Below, one piece after another: positions 52,419 through 61,592 of a stretch of 64,000 bases of DNA (positions are counted from its first letter, which is position 1; each line of letters starts with the position of its first letter). The DNA is taken from assembly GCF_026126405.1 (NCBI RefSeq), contig NZ_JAFMTQ010000015.1, forward strand, positions 1-64,000, given 5' to 3'. The notes beneath the pieces are model-generated. The model worked only from the letters and a program-made list of their open reading frames with translations, did not search any database and was not told the origin of the DNA. This DNA is from Aureitalea sp. L0-47 (GTDB taxonomy: Bacteria; Bacteroidota; Bacteroidia; Flavobacteriales; Flavobacteriaceae). The position numbers and the translations under genes are program-made.

Positions 52419-54188
52419 TTATAATTCAAGGTCGAATTCTCTGCGAAGATCTTCGATCGCCGGATTCTTTTCCCTGAGTTTTTCGAATTTTTCTCTAGCG
52501 GTATACGCGTAGCGTTTTGTTTCCGTTTCGTTTACTTCAATGGAAAGATCCACTTCGTAATTTTGCAATTTCTCCCTTAAAAAACCAAGGAGTTCGTATT
52601 TAGCCCTTTCCACTTCCACTTTTATAGTGTCGTTCGGAAAAACAAGATGGATAAGTGATCCTTCCAGTTTTGGTGTTCCCATGGTGAGATGGGAGAGGAG
52701 GTTGTATTTTCCTTCCTTTTCTACCTTACTTGAATAATCATCCCAGGCCGACTGCATTTCCGCTTCTGTAAATTCTGAAACAGGTAGATTTGCCTCATCC
52801 GGCTGCCTGGCTATTAATTCCTTTTTAAGTTGTTGTTTTCTCTGAATGCTTTTGAGCGACAAAGCCGATACTTTTTTGGCATTTCTTTCAGCGAGGATCT
52901 GAGGTCGTTCAATTATCTTTTCCTTGATTTGTGGTGCTGGATTCTCTGAAACAGTTTCTACTGGTAACTCCTCAACAGTTTCTTTTTCTTCTGAAATGGC
53001 TACTTCGTGAGTGTCTGGAACTTCAACTTTGTCCTCAGCCTGGGGCCTAACGGGTTTCTGTTCAGCAGCAATTCCTTTGAAGAAAGACGGGGGAATTACG
53101 TATCTGTTGTTGTCAGACTTTTTTTTTTCGTCCTTTTTGGTGAGGGAACCAAGTTGTAATAAACACAATTCCACCAGTAACCTGGGGTTTCGACTTGATT
53201 TATATTTCAGATCACAGTTATTAGCAAGCTCAATGGCCTCTACCAGGAACTTGGTATCGGCTTGCTGCGATTGCTTCAGGTACATGTTCTTTACCTGTTC
53301 ACCTACTTCGAGCAATTCCACAGTTTCACTGTTCTTACATACAAGCAGGTCTCTGAAGTGAGACGCCAGCCCCATGATGAAGTGATGACCATCAAAACCT
53401 TTGGAAAGGATCTCATTAAATGCCACCAATAATTTGGGAATGTCATTTGCCAATAGTAGACCGGTGATGGAAAAGTAATAGGTGTAATCCAGCACATTGA
53501 GGTTTTCGGTTACTGCTTGCCGAGTGAGTTTATTTCCAGCAAAACTAACTACCCGATCAAAAATTGACAATGCATCACGCAGCGCACCGTCGGCTTTTTG
53601 AGCAATTATATGCAGCGCATCATCTTCGGCTTCTATGCCTTCAGCATTCGCAACCCTGGCAAGGTGCTGCTTGATATCCTTTACGGTGATTCTCCTGAAG
53701 TCGAAGATCTGGCAACGAGAAAGGATAGTTGGTATGATCTTGTGTTTTTCGGTAGTTGCAAGAATAAAGATGGCGTGTTTCGGAGGTTCTTCAAGCGTTT
53801 TCAAAAACGCGTTGAATGCCGCAGAGGATAACATATGTACCTCGTCAATTATATAGACCTTGTATTTTCCTACCTGGGGCGGTATGCGAACCTGGTCTAT
53901 CAGGTTGCGTATATCATCTACGGAATTATTGGACGCAGCGTCAAGCTCGAAGATATTGAATGCAAAATCTTCATCTTCACGTTCATCTCCGTCCTGGTTG
54001 ATCTTCTTTGCGAGTATCCTGGCGCAAGTGGTTTTACCAACGCCTCTGGGACCTGTGAATAAAAGGGCCTGAGCCAAATGATTGTTAGAGATAGCATTGT
54101 CAAGAGTACTTGTGATGGCACGTTGACCAACAACATCTTCAAACTGTGCAGGTCTGTATTTCCGGGCCGATACAATGAAATGCTCCAT
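52419..54188 (-). CDS. dnaX: DNA polymerase III subunit tau/gamma
   Basis: A 589-residue clamp-loader ATPase. Walker A is GPRGVGKTTCARIL (46-59), Walker B/DExH is IIDEVHMLS (113-121) and the sensor SRC motif is SRCQIFDFR (157-165). The usual Cys4 zinc module after Walker A is missing (ARILAKKINQDGDE runs straight on). Domain III ends near residue 347 (LCLLQL); the following linker holds an A10 run at codons 354-357 that can make a short gamma form. The tail (about 430-589) is the tau-type polymerase/helicase-binding part. Starts at 54188, six bases after its -7 element. Confidence 0.92.
   Translation of the reverse strand: MEHFIVSARKYRPAQFEDVVGQRAITSTLDNAISNNHLAQALLFTGPRGVGKTTCARILAKKINQDGDEREDEDFAFNIFELDAASNNSVDDIRNLIDQVRIPPQVGKYKVYIIDEVHMLSSAAFNAFLKTLEEPPKHAIFILATTEKHKIIPTILSRCQIFDFRRITVKDIKQHLARVANAEGIEAEDDALHIIAQKADGALRDALSIFDRVVSFAGNKLTRQAVTENLNVLDYTYYFSITGLLLANDIPKLLVAFNEILSKGFDGHHFIMGLASHFRDLLVCKNSETVELLEVGEQVKNMYLKQSQQADTKFLVEAIELANNCDLKYKSSRNPRLLVELCLLQLGSLTKKDEKKKSDNNRYVIPPSFFKGIAAEQKPVRPQAEDKVEVPDTHEVAISEEKETVEELPVETVSENPAPQIKEKIIERPQILAERNAKKVSALSLKSIQRKQQLKKELIARQPDEANLPVSEFTEAEMQSAWDDYSSKVEKEGKYNLLSHLTMGTPKLEGSLIHLVFPNDTIKVEVERAKYELLGFLREKLQNYEVDLSIEVNETETKRYAYTAREKFEKLREKNPAIEDLRREFDLEL
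53119..53128 (-). other. A10 slippery tract in dnaX at the tau/gamma border
   Basis: On the minus strand the coding run is GAA AAA AAA AAG (ten As then G), codons 354-357. A slip of one base back (or one added A in the transcript) reads EKKKV and then TGA, giving a product of about 358 residues, i.e. domains I-III only. A slip forward also stops after a few codons. Confidence 0.75.
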
Positions 54189-54194
54189 ATCAAA

Positions 54195-54202
54195 CAAATA
54201 TA
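54195..54202 (-). promoter_or_regulatory. -7 element TATATTTG of dnaX, abutting the start codon
   Basis: An exact TAnnTTTG match six bases (TTTGAT) before the chosen ATG at 54188; transcription is expected to begin next to the start codon. Confidence 0.6.
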
Positions 54203-54241
54203 AAAAGCCATAGTCGCTTTTTAAACATTTGCCATGGCAAT

Positions 54242-54274
54242 TTTGTGCTATTTATTAACATTAACGTAATTTTG
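54242..54274 (+). promoter_or_regulatory. Promoter of rnpB (TTTG-N21-TAATTTTG)
   Basis: TTTG at 54242-54245 and TAATTTTG at 54267-54274 with 21 bases between, right before the RNase P RNA. It also sits near the divergent dnaX promoter. Confidence 0.75.
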
Positions 54275-54276
54275 CA

Positions 54277-54595
54277 GCGCAGGCCGCCTTATCGCTCTTT
54301 TTAAAAGGGAGGAAAGTCCGGACACCATAGGGAAGCATAGCGGCTAACAGCCGTCACCCAGTAGCTAGCGCTACTGGGGCGGACTAGTGCAACAGAAAGT
54401 ATGTACAGGTAATGCTGTAGTGAAATCGGTAAACTCTATGCGGTGAAATACCACGTAAACTTGCATTTGAGGGTTCCCGCCCAACGCAAGAGGGTAGGTA
54501 GATAGAGCTAACTGGTAACAGTTGGTCCAGATAAATGATAAGGACCCTTTAGCAGTTGCTAGAGGGGACAGAATCCGGCTTACAGGCCTGCTTTA
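54277..54595 (+). ncRNA. rnpB: RNase P RNA (class A)
   Basis: The catalytic RNA of RNase P, which cuts tRNA 5' leaders. Hallmarks: GAGGAAAGTCCGGACACCATAGGG in the 5' half, GTGCAACAGAAAG in the middle, and GACAGAATCCGGCTTACAGGCCTGC at the 3' end. P1 pairs GCAGGCC (54279-54285) with GGCCTGC (54586-54592). The length (~315 nt) fits. Its 3' end overlaps the stop codon of the convergent rsmD by about two bases. Confidence 0.95.
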
Positions 54596-55144
54596 TTTTT
54601 CTTCATTTTTTTCTGAAAAGAAACTAAATACAGATCCGCCGTATCTCCGCGATTCCTGATATCCTTTCAATGTTGAGAGATCCAGGTGCTTCGTATGTTC
54701 CAGGATAAGGATACCCTCTTCATGCAGTAATTCGTTATCCATGGTTAAACTCACCAGCTCTTCCATTTGTTCTTTACTGAAGTTATAGGGTGGGTCTGCA
54801 AAAACGATGCTGTACTTATTTGGATCTTTCGAAAGGTATTTGAACACGTCTGATTTCACCGTTCGAATCGGCATCTCAAGTTCATCGGCGGTTTTCTGAA
54901 TGAATTTCACACATCCGAAATGTCCATCCACAGCACAAATACTTTCAGCTCCTCGAGAAGCAAATTCATAGCTGATGTTTCCGGTACCGGCAAAGAGGTC
55001 CAGCACTGTTACCTCATCAAGGTCATAACGATTGTTCAGTATATTGAATAGGGCCTCCTTAGCGAAATCGGTGGTCGGCCGAACAGGCAATTTTTTCGGG
55101 GCGATGATCCTTTTCCCTTTAAAGACTCCTGAAACAATCCGCAT
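54593..55144 (-). CDS. rsmD: 16S rRNA (guanine(966)-N2)-methyltransferase RsmD
   Basis: A 183-residue Rossmann methyltransferase that modifies G966 of 16S rRNA. SAM motif I is VLDLFAGTGNISYEF (47-61) and the catalytic loop is ADPPYNF (116-122). N-terminal RIVSGVFKGKRI is the family's RNA-binding opening. It is the last gene after DUF3822 and an unknown membrane protein, with a two-base gap. Its stop lies against the rnpB 3' end. Confidence 0.93.
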   Translation of the reverse strand: MRIVSGVFKGKRIIAPKKLPVRPTTDFAKEALFNILNNRYDLDEVTVLDLFAGTGNISYEFASRGAESICAVDGHFGCVKFIQKTADELEMPIRTVKSDVFKYLSKDPNKYSIVFADPPYNFSKEQMEELVSLTMDNELLHEEGILILEHTKHLDLSTLKGYQESRRYGGSVFSFFSEKNEEK

Positions 55145-55146
55145 GT

Positions 55147-55965
55147 TTAAATCGATTTCAGTAATAACCGCTCATGCGGCAATGAATCTTCAATGAAGAG
55201 CCCTTCATCTGTCGTTTCCATGAAATCGATATTTCGAATATAAGTGTAGGCAATCTCATATAGCGAATCATGTTCCGAGACCATTCCGAGGAAAGTAACT
55301 TTTACGCTATCAGGATTCAGTTCCAGTTGTTCAAAACAGAAGAGCACATAATAGATGAAGTCTTCAGGTGTGGTGTAGGGATAAGCATTGCACAGTTGTA
55401 GTTCTCCGTTTTTCTGAATTACCATCTGGAAGCTCGCACGGTCTACATAGATGAATACTTCGGGAGATTCTGAAAATCGATTTGCCGAGGGAACCAGGTT
55501 CAGCATAACGGACGCCACATGAAAATATTCGAATCCACCAAAGGTATCGTAGAGGAAGTTATTCACATTCACATAGGGAACATACACCACATGCAGCCCG
55601 CGGTTCTGGACTTCATCCCATGCAATATAGTCGTTCACTAAGATCTTGGAATTGAATTTCAGATAGTCGCTTGCCTTAGATTCATCAAATAGAGTAGAGG
55701 GAACCAGGGCGTATTCGGGGTTGGAATAAATAACTTTTACAGATTCTACTGTTGCCACCTCGCCCAGATCATTTCGAACAAAGGATGCTATGTCCAACAA
55801 CAGTTCTTCAGGCGTGCGTGCCTTGGTGTAGGTCTTTTCAGAAAAGTGCAGCACCTCAGTACGGATACTGTTAGTTACTAAAAAAGAAAGTCCGGTCAAT
55901 GAAACTTGAACGGACAGTCTTTTATTTGGAATGTTTTGTATGCTATTGCTTGTCGTCTGTGTCAT
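55147..55965 (-). CDS. DUF3822 family protein
   Basis: A 272-residue protein of the DUF3822 family, an ASKHA-like, actin-fold protein found next to rsmD in Bacteroidota. The start MTQTTSNSIQNIPNKRLSVQ at 55965 was chosen because the segment before it is frame overlap with the upstream gene (23 bases). Conserved-looking segments are LSVQVSLTGLSFLVTN and DRASFQMVIQKNGELQLCN. Function unknown. Confidence 0.75.
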   Translation of the reverse strand: MTQTTSNSIQNIPNKRLSVQVSLTGLSFLVTNSIRTEVLHFSEKTYTKARTPEELLLDIASFVRNDLGEVATVESVKVIYSNPEYALVPSTLFDESKASDYLKFNSKILVNDYIAWDEVQNRGLHVVYVPYVNVNNFLYDTFGGFEYFHVASVMLNLVPSANRFSESPEVFIYVDRASFQMVIQKNGELQLCNAYPYTTPEDFIYYVLFCFEQLELNPDSVKVTFLGMVSEHDSLYEIAYTYIRNIDFMETTDEGLFIEDSLPHERLLLKSI

Positions 55966-56692
55966 AAATCTTCGGCCAGTTTCCACTGGTGTCCACTTCA
56001 TCCATGGATCCCACTTTAATGCTAGGACCATTTACACCATCCACAGATACTACCTGCTTTTCTTGAGCCAGTAGGTCTTTATCAAGATCTGATAGTATTA
56101 CGTCTTTATCTACTTTTACTTCAAAAACTGAGTAAATAGTTCCGTTCTTATCTAATTTCCCTGCTTTCAACTGGAACTTCTCACTAACTCCTTCAACAGG
56201 AATATTCATCATTGACTTGTAGCGATCTGTCCCCTGGTAAATAGAGTCTCTAACAGGTGTAAATCTCAATGTATCGGTAATAACTTCTTCAACAAAATAA
56301 CCTCCTTCAATAGGATCGAGACCGAAGGCCTTGTTCTTCTCCACATCAGGATAACTTGTATCCCTTCTTTGAACTACAGGGAATTGTGCGGTATCCAGGA
56401 AACGTACAAGACTGTCGAAATCACCAATGAAACCTCCCTGGATTTCCTGATAAGCCAATTGACCGGCCTTAATATCTTTTAAATTTTTGATAACCTTCGC
56501 ATATCTGGCCTCCTTCACCTTGTTGAATTCGATAGGCCCCTGGATGGAATTATATAAGAGATATCCCAGATAGATAATAACAGCCCACAGAATTAGTGAA
56601 ATTATTGGATTGAATTTCTTAGGCACGAATTTCTCAAGAAAAAGCACCAATCCAATACTGAGAATAATGCCTATTACAATGTATACAATCAT
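55943..56692 (-). CDS. Membrane protein of unknown function before DUF3822/rsmD
   Basis: A 249-residue protein with two N-terminal membrane helices (about 1-20 and 30-50) and a ~190-residue soluble part with mixed alpha/beta character. The GGFIGDFDSLVRFLDTAQFPVVQRRD segment is a recognisable feature of this operon in flavobacteria. It overlaps DUF3822 by 23 bases and sits upstream of rsmD, so the three are one operon. I cannot name a function. Confidence 0.65.
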   Translation of the reverse strand: MIVYIVIGIILSIGLVLFLEKFVPKKFNPIISLILWAVIIYLGYLLYNSIQGPIEFNKVKEARYAKVIKNLKDIKAGQLAYQEIQGGFIGDFDSLVRFLDTAQFPVVQRRDTSYPDVEKNKAFGLDPIEGGYFVEEVITDTLRFTPVRDSIYQGTDRYKSMMNIPVEGVSEKFQLKAGKLDKNGTIYSVFEVKVDKDVILSDLDKDLLAQEKQVVSVDGVNGPSIKVGSMDEVDTSGNWPKIYDTDDKQ

Positions 56693-56819
56693 AATTAATC
56701 AGATGAAGGTTATTATAGTTAATCAGGTCTATCGCAAATCTACAATTTTTTTTTGTTCACAAAAGTATAATCCGAAAAAATCATAGCTATCTTTAGCGCT
56801 TCAGATTGCCAACTACCTT

Positions 56820-58250
56820 ATGGATGTTTCCGGTTTTTACAGCCTGCTAAAGAACGATTTCAAGTTTACCGCTACTCCCAAGCAGGATATCACTTTGCAG
56901 CTACTCTCACGCTATGCGCTTAGTGATGATAAAAACGAAGTTTTTTTGCTGAAAGGATATGCCGGAACGGGAAAGACGACCATCGTAGGAACGCTTGTAA
57001 AGAATTTATGGAAGGCGAAGATGTCGTCGGTACTATTAGCCCCTACAGGAAGAGCTGCTAAGGTGATCAGTAATTATTCAGGGAAGGAAGCCTTTACTAT
57101 TCATAAAAAGATCTACTATCCGAAGAGCAACAAATCCGGAGGGATCTCCTTTACACTGCAACCCAATAAACACCGCAACGTCATTTTTATAGTAGACGAA
57201 GCTTCGATGATCCCGGACATCAATCAGGATTCTAAACTGTTTGAAAACGGATCGCTGTTGGACGACCTCATGCAATATGTCTATTCCGGGCACAATTGCA
57301 AACTTTTGCTTATTGGGGACACAGCACAGTTACCACCCGTAAAACTGGATGTGAGCCCTGCCCTTGACAAGCGAACGCTGGAAAATCACTACAACAAAAA
57401 AGTTACTGAGATCGAACTAGATGAAGTGGTACGACAGCAGGAGGGAAGTGGTATACTCGTGAACGCCACAAGGATCAGGAATATGATAGAGGAGGAAATA
57501 TTCGATGAACTCAGACTATCCATTGCAAATTTCCCGGAGATCATCCGCCCTGAGGATGGCCAGGAAATCATGGATGCCATAAACGATTCGTACAGCGAAT
57601 TAGGCAACCAGGAAACAGTGATCATTGTGCGTTCGAACAAAAGAGCAAACCTGTACAACCAAAGTATACGGAATAGAATCCTTTTTCAGGAAGAGGAACT
57701 ATCGGCAGGAGACCACCTGATGGTGGTGAAGAACAATTATTTTTGGTTGAAGCCACATACGAAAGCAGGCTTTATTGCCAATGGTGATATCGTCCAGGTA
57801 CTTGAGATCTTCGGATTTAAGGATCTATATGGGTTTCGATTTGCTGAAGTACAGGTTCAGATGGTGGATTATCCGAAGATGCCTCCATTTGAAACAGTAC
57901 TCCTTCTGGACACACTTACTTCGGAATCGCCTTCGCTTACTTACGAAGAATCGAACAGATTATACCAGGAGGTGGTAAAAGATTACGCCGACTTAAAATC
58001 CAACTACAAACGCTTCCTTTCAGTAAAAAACAACAAATACTTCAACGCTCTGCAGGTGAAATTCTCTTACGCAATTACCTGTCACAAATCCCAGGGAGGA
58101 CAATGGCATACGGTGTTTGTGGAACAACCATATCTGCCCGAAGGAGTGAACAAGGACTACCTGAGATGGTTGTACACTGCCATGACCAGAGCGAGTGAAC
58201 GATTGTACCTTATTGGTTTCAAACAGGAATTTTTTGAAGATTTAGTGTAA
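56820..58250 (+). CDS. RecD-like ATP-dependent DNA helicase
   Basis: A 476-residue SF1 helicase. Walker A is GYAGTGKTT (46-54) and the DEAD-type motif II is FIVDEASMI (about 123-131); motif III GDTAQLPP and the C-terminal UvrD_C_2-type block SYAITCHKSQGGQWHTVFVEQP are clear. It is shorter than RecD of RecBCD and lacks the RecBC partners nearby, so it is of the RecD2/Pif1-related group. Monocistronic; a degenerate -7 TATCTTTA lies upstream. Confidence 0.9.
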   Translation: MDVSGFYSLLKNDFKFTATPKQDITLQLLSRYALSDDKNEVFLLKGYAGTGKTTIVGTLVKNLWKAKMSSVLLAPTGRAAKVISNYSGKEAFTIHKKIYYPKSNKSGGISFTLQPNKHRNVIFIVDEASMIPDINQDSKLFENGSLLDDLMQYVYSGHNCKLLLIGDTAQLPPVKLDVSPALDKRTLENHYNKKVTEIELDEVVRQQEGSGILVNATRIRNMIEEEIFDELRLSIANFPEIIRPEDGQEIMDAINDSYSELGNQETVIIVRSNKRANLYNQSIRNRILFQEEELSAGDHLMVVKNNYFWLKPHTKAGFIANGDIVQVLEIFGFKDLYGFRFAEVQVQMVDYPKMPPFETVLLLDTLTSESPSLTYEESNRLYQEVVKDYADLKSNYKRFLSVKNNKYFNALQVKFSYAITCHKSQGGQWHTVFVEQPYLPEGVNKDYLRWLYTAMTRASERLYLIGFKQEFFEDLV

Positions 58251-58310
58251 ACCTTTTTACATTATTTACATCTATTCGGTAGAAATGTACTGCGATAATG
58301 TAGAATTCTC

Positions 58311-58318
58311 TATTTTTG
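58311..58318 (+). promoter_or_regulatory. -7 element TATTTTTG of the kdsB-kdnB fusion gene
   Basis: An exact TAnnTTTG match 24 bases before the TTG at 58343, supporting that start rather than the first ATG at 58358. Confidence 0.65.
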
Positions 58319-58342
58319 GGGCCAATTATAAAGATTTCTCAA

Positions 58343-60172
58343 TTGAAAGTAATAGCAATGATACCCGCTCGATACGGGGCTTCCAGGTTTCCTGGAAAAT
58401 TGATGCAGGATCTGGGAGGAAAACCCGTTATCGTTCGAACCTATGAAGCCGCTAAAGAAACTGGTCTTTTCGACGAAGTCTATGTGGTGACGGATAGCGA
58501 GATCATATACAATGAGATCGAATTGAACGGTGGAAATGCTATTATGAGCAAGAAGGAGCATGATAGTGGGAGTGATCGGATCGCAGAGGCTGCCGAAAAT
58601 ATGGATGTCGACATTGTAGTAAACGTCCAGGGTGATGAGCCTTTTACCAGTAAGAAAGGACTGGAGAAGGTCCTGAATGTGTTTCAGGGTCCTGATGCTG
58701 ATAAGATCGATCTGGCATCTTTAATGACCGAGATTCACGATTGGAAAGAGATCAGTGATCCGAATTGTGTGAAAGTGATCGTCGATAAAGATAACTTTGC
58801 ACTTTACTTTTCGAGATCTCCAATTCCATATCCCAGGGATAAGAACGCCGCGGTACAGTATTATAAACACAAGGGTATCTACGCGTTCCGTAAACAGGCA
58901 CTCATGGATTTCAATCGATTACCGATGCGATCACTTGAAGCTGCCGAGAAGATCGAATGCTTACGATACCTTGAATATGGAAAAAACATTAAAATGGCTA
59001 TAACCACTACCCAAGGAATTGAAATTGACACCCCGGAAGATCTGAAACGGGCAAATAAGTTTTTGAAGGAAGAGACTACCCAGGTAGTCAATAACAAATA
59101 CCGAAACTTTCCAATGGTACCCAAGGTGGTCTTCGGACAAGGAAGCTTTGATCAATTATCTTCCATCCTTGCACCTCAGCGAAAAGATAAATCACCCTTT
59201 ATATTCCTCGTAGATGATGTTTTTAAAGGAAACCACGAACTTGTGGATCGTATCAATCTTAGATACAATGACAAATTATTTTTCATCTCCGCAGATGAAG
59301 AACCGAAAACAAGTCAGGTAGACGAGATCGTAAAGCAGATCAAAGACGAATTTATCTACAAACCTTCTGGAATTATCGGAATCGGTGGGGGAACCATTCT
59401 CGACCTGGCGAAAGCCGTAGCCATTATGCTTAACAACAAGGGTAGTGCCTCCGATTACCAGGGTTGGGACCTTGTACCGAGCAAAGCCATTTACCACGTT
59501 GGTATTCCAACGATCTCAGGAACCGGTGCCGAAGTTTCTAGAACTACCGTACTAACCGGACCAGTGAAAAAACTTGGGATCAATAGCGATTTTACACCTT
59601 TCGACCAGGTTGTTCTTGATCCTGATCTAACAATAGGCGTTCCAAAGAACCAATGGTTTTATACCGGTATGGATTGTTTTATCCACTGTGTAGAATCACT
59701 AAATGGAACATTCCTGAATGCCTTCAGTCAGAGTTACGGGGAAAAAGCCTACGATCTCTGTAAGGAAATTTTCATGAACGGTGATCTTTCCGAAGAAGAA
59801 TCGAGGGGAAAACTAATGATGGCCTCCTGGCACGGTGGTATGAGTATCGCATATTCCCAGGTTGGAGTTTGTCACGCCATGAGTTACGGACTTTCTTATG
59901 TTCTAGGGACTAAGCACGGTATTGGTAACTGTATAGTTTTCGATCAGTTGGAAGAATTCTACCCTAAAGATGTGGTTCTATTCAAACAGATGGTCATAGA
60001 TCACAATATTGATATTCCAACCGGACTCTGTGCAAATCTTTCAGATGAAGAAATGAATACCATGATAGATATCGCCCTTAGCCTGGTTCCTTTATGGGAG
60101 AATGCCTTGGGAGACGAGTGGGAGTCGATTGCGACACGTGAGAAACTGAGATCCCTGTATTTGAAGATGTAG
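58343..60172 (+). CDS. Fused CMP-Kdo synthetase (KdsB) and Kdo 8-oxidase (KdnB)
   Basis: One 609-residue chain with two enzymes. Residues 1-245 are a 3-deoxy-manno-octulosonate cytidylyltransferase: [12 protein letters not shown] (8-19), VVNVQGDEP (92-100) and the IDTPEDL end (228-234). Residues 253-609 are an iron/zinc-type alcohol dehydrogenase with [12 protein letters not shown] (346-357) and metal ligands D444, H448, H511 and H525; it matches KdnB, which oxidises Kdo at C8 for 8-amino-Kdo synthesis. The TTG start ([11 protein letters not shown]) is chosen because KdsB proteins begin this way; an ATG five codons on is possible. An acyltransferase gene follows. Confidence 0.88.
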   Translation: MKVIAMIPARYGASRFPGKLMQDLGGKPVIVRTYEAAKETGLFDEVYVVTDSEIIYNEIELNGGNAIMSKKEHDSGSDRIAEAAENMDVDIVVNVQGDEPFTSKKGLEKVLNVFQGPDADKIDLASLMTEIHDWKEISDPNCVKVIVDKDNFALYFSRSPIPYPRDKNAAVQYYKHKGIYAFRKQALMDFNRLPMRSLEAAEKIECLRYLEYGKNIKMAITTTQGIEIDTPEDLKRANKFLKEETTQVVNNKYRNFPMVPKVVFGQGSFDQLSSILAPQRKDKSPFIFLVDDVFKGNHELVDRINLRYNDKLFFISADEEPKTSQVDEIVKQIKDEFIYKPSGIIGIGGGTILDLAKAVAIMLNNKGSASDYQGWDLVPSKAIYHVGIPTISGTGAEVSRTTVLTGPVKKLGINSDFTPFDQVVLDPDLTIGVPKNQWFYTGMDCFIHCVESLNGTFLNAFSQSYGEKAYDLCKEIFMNGDLSEEESRGKLMMASWHGGMSIAYSQVGVCHAMSYGLSYVLGTKHGIGNCIVFDQLEEFYPKDVVLFKQMVIDHNIDIPTGLCANLSDEEMNTMIDIALSLVPLWENALGDEWESIATREKLRSLYLKM

Positions 60173-60187
60173 GATGAAACACACTTA

Positions 60188-60724
60188 TTGATACTTTCCC
60201 GATTTATATTTAACAAGCTACTTGGCTGGAAGATCGATGGTGCCTTCGATCAGCAGATTAAGAAATCCGTGGTAATAGTGGTTCCTCATACCAGCTGGCA
60301 TGATTTCTACGTAGGCGCATTCGCGAGGAAACTTCTCAAAACCGAAATAAACTTCATCGCTAAGAAAGAATTGTTCAAATGGCCGTTTGGCGCCTATTTC
60401 AAATGGATGGGTGGCGCACCACTGGATCGAACAGAAGGCCAGAATAAGGTAGAGAGTATCGCGGCTATCTTTTCAAAAAAAGATGAATTCAGGCTAGCAC
60501 TCGCACCGGAAGGCACACGAAAGAAAGTGGAGCGCTGGAAAACCGGGTTCTATTATATAGCTATGGCAGCCAAAGTGCCAATTATAACCGTATCATTCGA
60601 CTATAGTAAAAAAGTGGTGAGCATAGGTGAACCATTTTACCCAACCGGTGATATCGAGGCAGATTTAGTGAAGCTTCATAAATTCTATGCTGGAGTAGTA
60701 GGAAAGGTTCCGGAATATACATGA
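60188..60724 (+). CDS. 1-acyl-sn-glycerol-3-phosphate acyltransferase family protein
   Basis: A 178-residue PlsC-family acyltransferase. The HX4D catalytic motif is HTSWHD (34-39), and APEGTRKK carries the EGTR motif. The family makes phosphatidic acid, but this short form next to Kdo genes could act on another lipid or surface acceptor. The start is the TTG at 60188 (MILSRFIFNKLLG); the nearest ATG ahead ends in a stop after five codons. It follows the kdsB-kdnB fusion by 15 bases. Confidence 0.82.
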   Translation: MILSRFIFNKLLGWKIDGAFDQQIKKSVVIVVPHTSWHDFYVGAFARKLLKTEINFIAKKELFKWPFGAYFKWMGGAPLDRTEGQNKVESIAAIFSKKDEFRLALAPEGTRKKVERWKTGFYYIAMAAKVPIITVSFDYSKKVVSIGEPFYPTGDIEADLVKLHKFYAGVVGKVPEYT

Positions 60725-60740
60725 TCGAACTTTCTCTGCA

Positions 60741-60825
60741 ACCAAGAACTAAGAACCAAGAATCAAGAGCCTAGATGAAAGTCATTAACTACATTATTCT
60801 AATATCTAATATCTAGAATCTAGTT
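60741..60825. repeat. 7-bp tandem repeats in the gap before yebC
   Basis: Two short arrays: ACCAAGA/ACTAAGA/ACCAAGA/ATCAAGA/GCCTAGA (60741-60775) and TCTAATA/TCTAATA/TCTAGAA/TCTAGTT (60798-60825). The second runs into the stop codon of yebC (TAG at 60820-60822). Confidence 0.85.
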
Positions 60826-61548
60826 TTCTTCGGAAGAACTCTCATCCATGGTGTGATATACATTCTGTACATCATCATCCTCTTCGATCTTTTCTAGCAG
60901 TTTTTCAACATCTGCTGCTTCTTCTAAGGATAGTTTTTTGGTAACCTGCGGAATTCGCTCGAAACCGGAAGATAAGATCTCTATAGAACGCTCTTCGAGG
61001 TAAGACTGTATCGCCCCGTAACTTTCGAAAGGTGCATAGATCAATACGCCGTCTTCATCCTCGAAGATCTCTTCAACTCCAAAGTCGATGAGTTCCAGTT
61101 CAAGTTCCTCCATATCGATTCCTTTCGCATCTATTCTGAAATTACAAACATGATCGAACATAAAAACCACTGAGCCCGAAGTACCCAGGCTTCCGTCGCA
61201 TTTGTTGAAGTAGGAACGAACATTAGCCACTGTTCTTGTATTGTTGTCGGTTGCGGTTTCAATTAGAATAGCAATTCCATGAGGAGCGTAACCTTCAAAA
61301 ACCACTTCTTTAAAATCACCCTGACTCTTATCGGATGCTCTTTTTATTGCCCTTTCAATGTTGTCCTTAGGCATGTTAACTGCCTTCGCATTTTGAATAA
61401 CGGCGCGTAGTCGGGCGTTAGAATCAGGATCAGCCCCGCCATCTTTAACGGCGATTACAATGTCTTTGCCTATGCGAGTAAAAGCTTTGGACATAGCTGC
61501 CCAGCGCTTCATCTTACGTGCTTTCCTGAATTCAAACGCTCTTCCCAT
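60820..61548 (-). CDS. YebC/PmpR family DNA-binding regulator
   Basis: A 242-residue protein of the YebC family, a translation- or transcription-linked factor (recently tied to ribosomes and poly-proline translation). The start MGRAFEFRKARKMKRWAAMSK is the family's signature. Its ATG at 61548 was preferred over an upstream in-frame codon. It reaches a stop inside a tandem repeat. Confidence 0.9.
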   Translation of the reverse strand: MGRAFEFRKARKMKRWAAMSKAFTRIGKDIVIAVKDGGADPDSNARLRAVIQNAKAVNMPKDNIERAIKRASDKSQGDFKEVVFEGYAPHGIAILIETATDNNTRTVANVRSYFNKCDGSLGTSGSVVFMFDHVCNFRIDAKGIDMEELELELIDFGVEEIFEDEDGVLIYAPFESYGAIQSYLEERSIEILSSGFERIPQVTKKLSLEEAADVEKLLEKIEEDDDVQNVYHTMDESSSEEN

Positions 61549-61592
61549 AAATTTTTCGGTTTTTAATGATAGCGACAAATTTATAAAATCTC

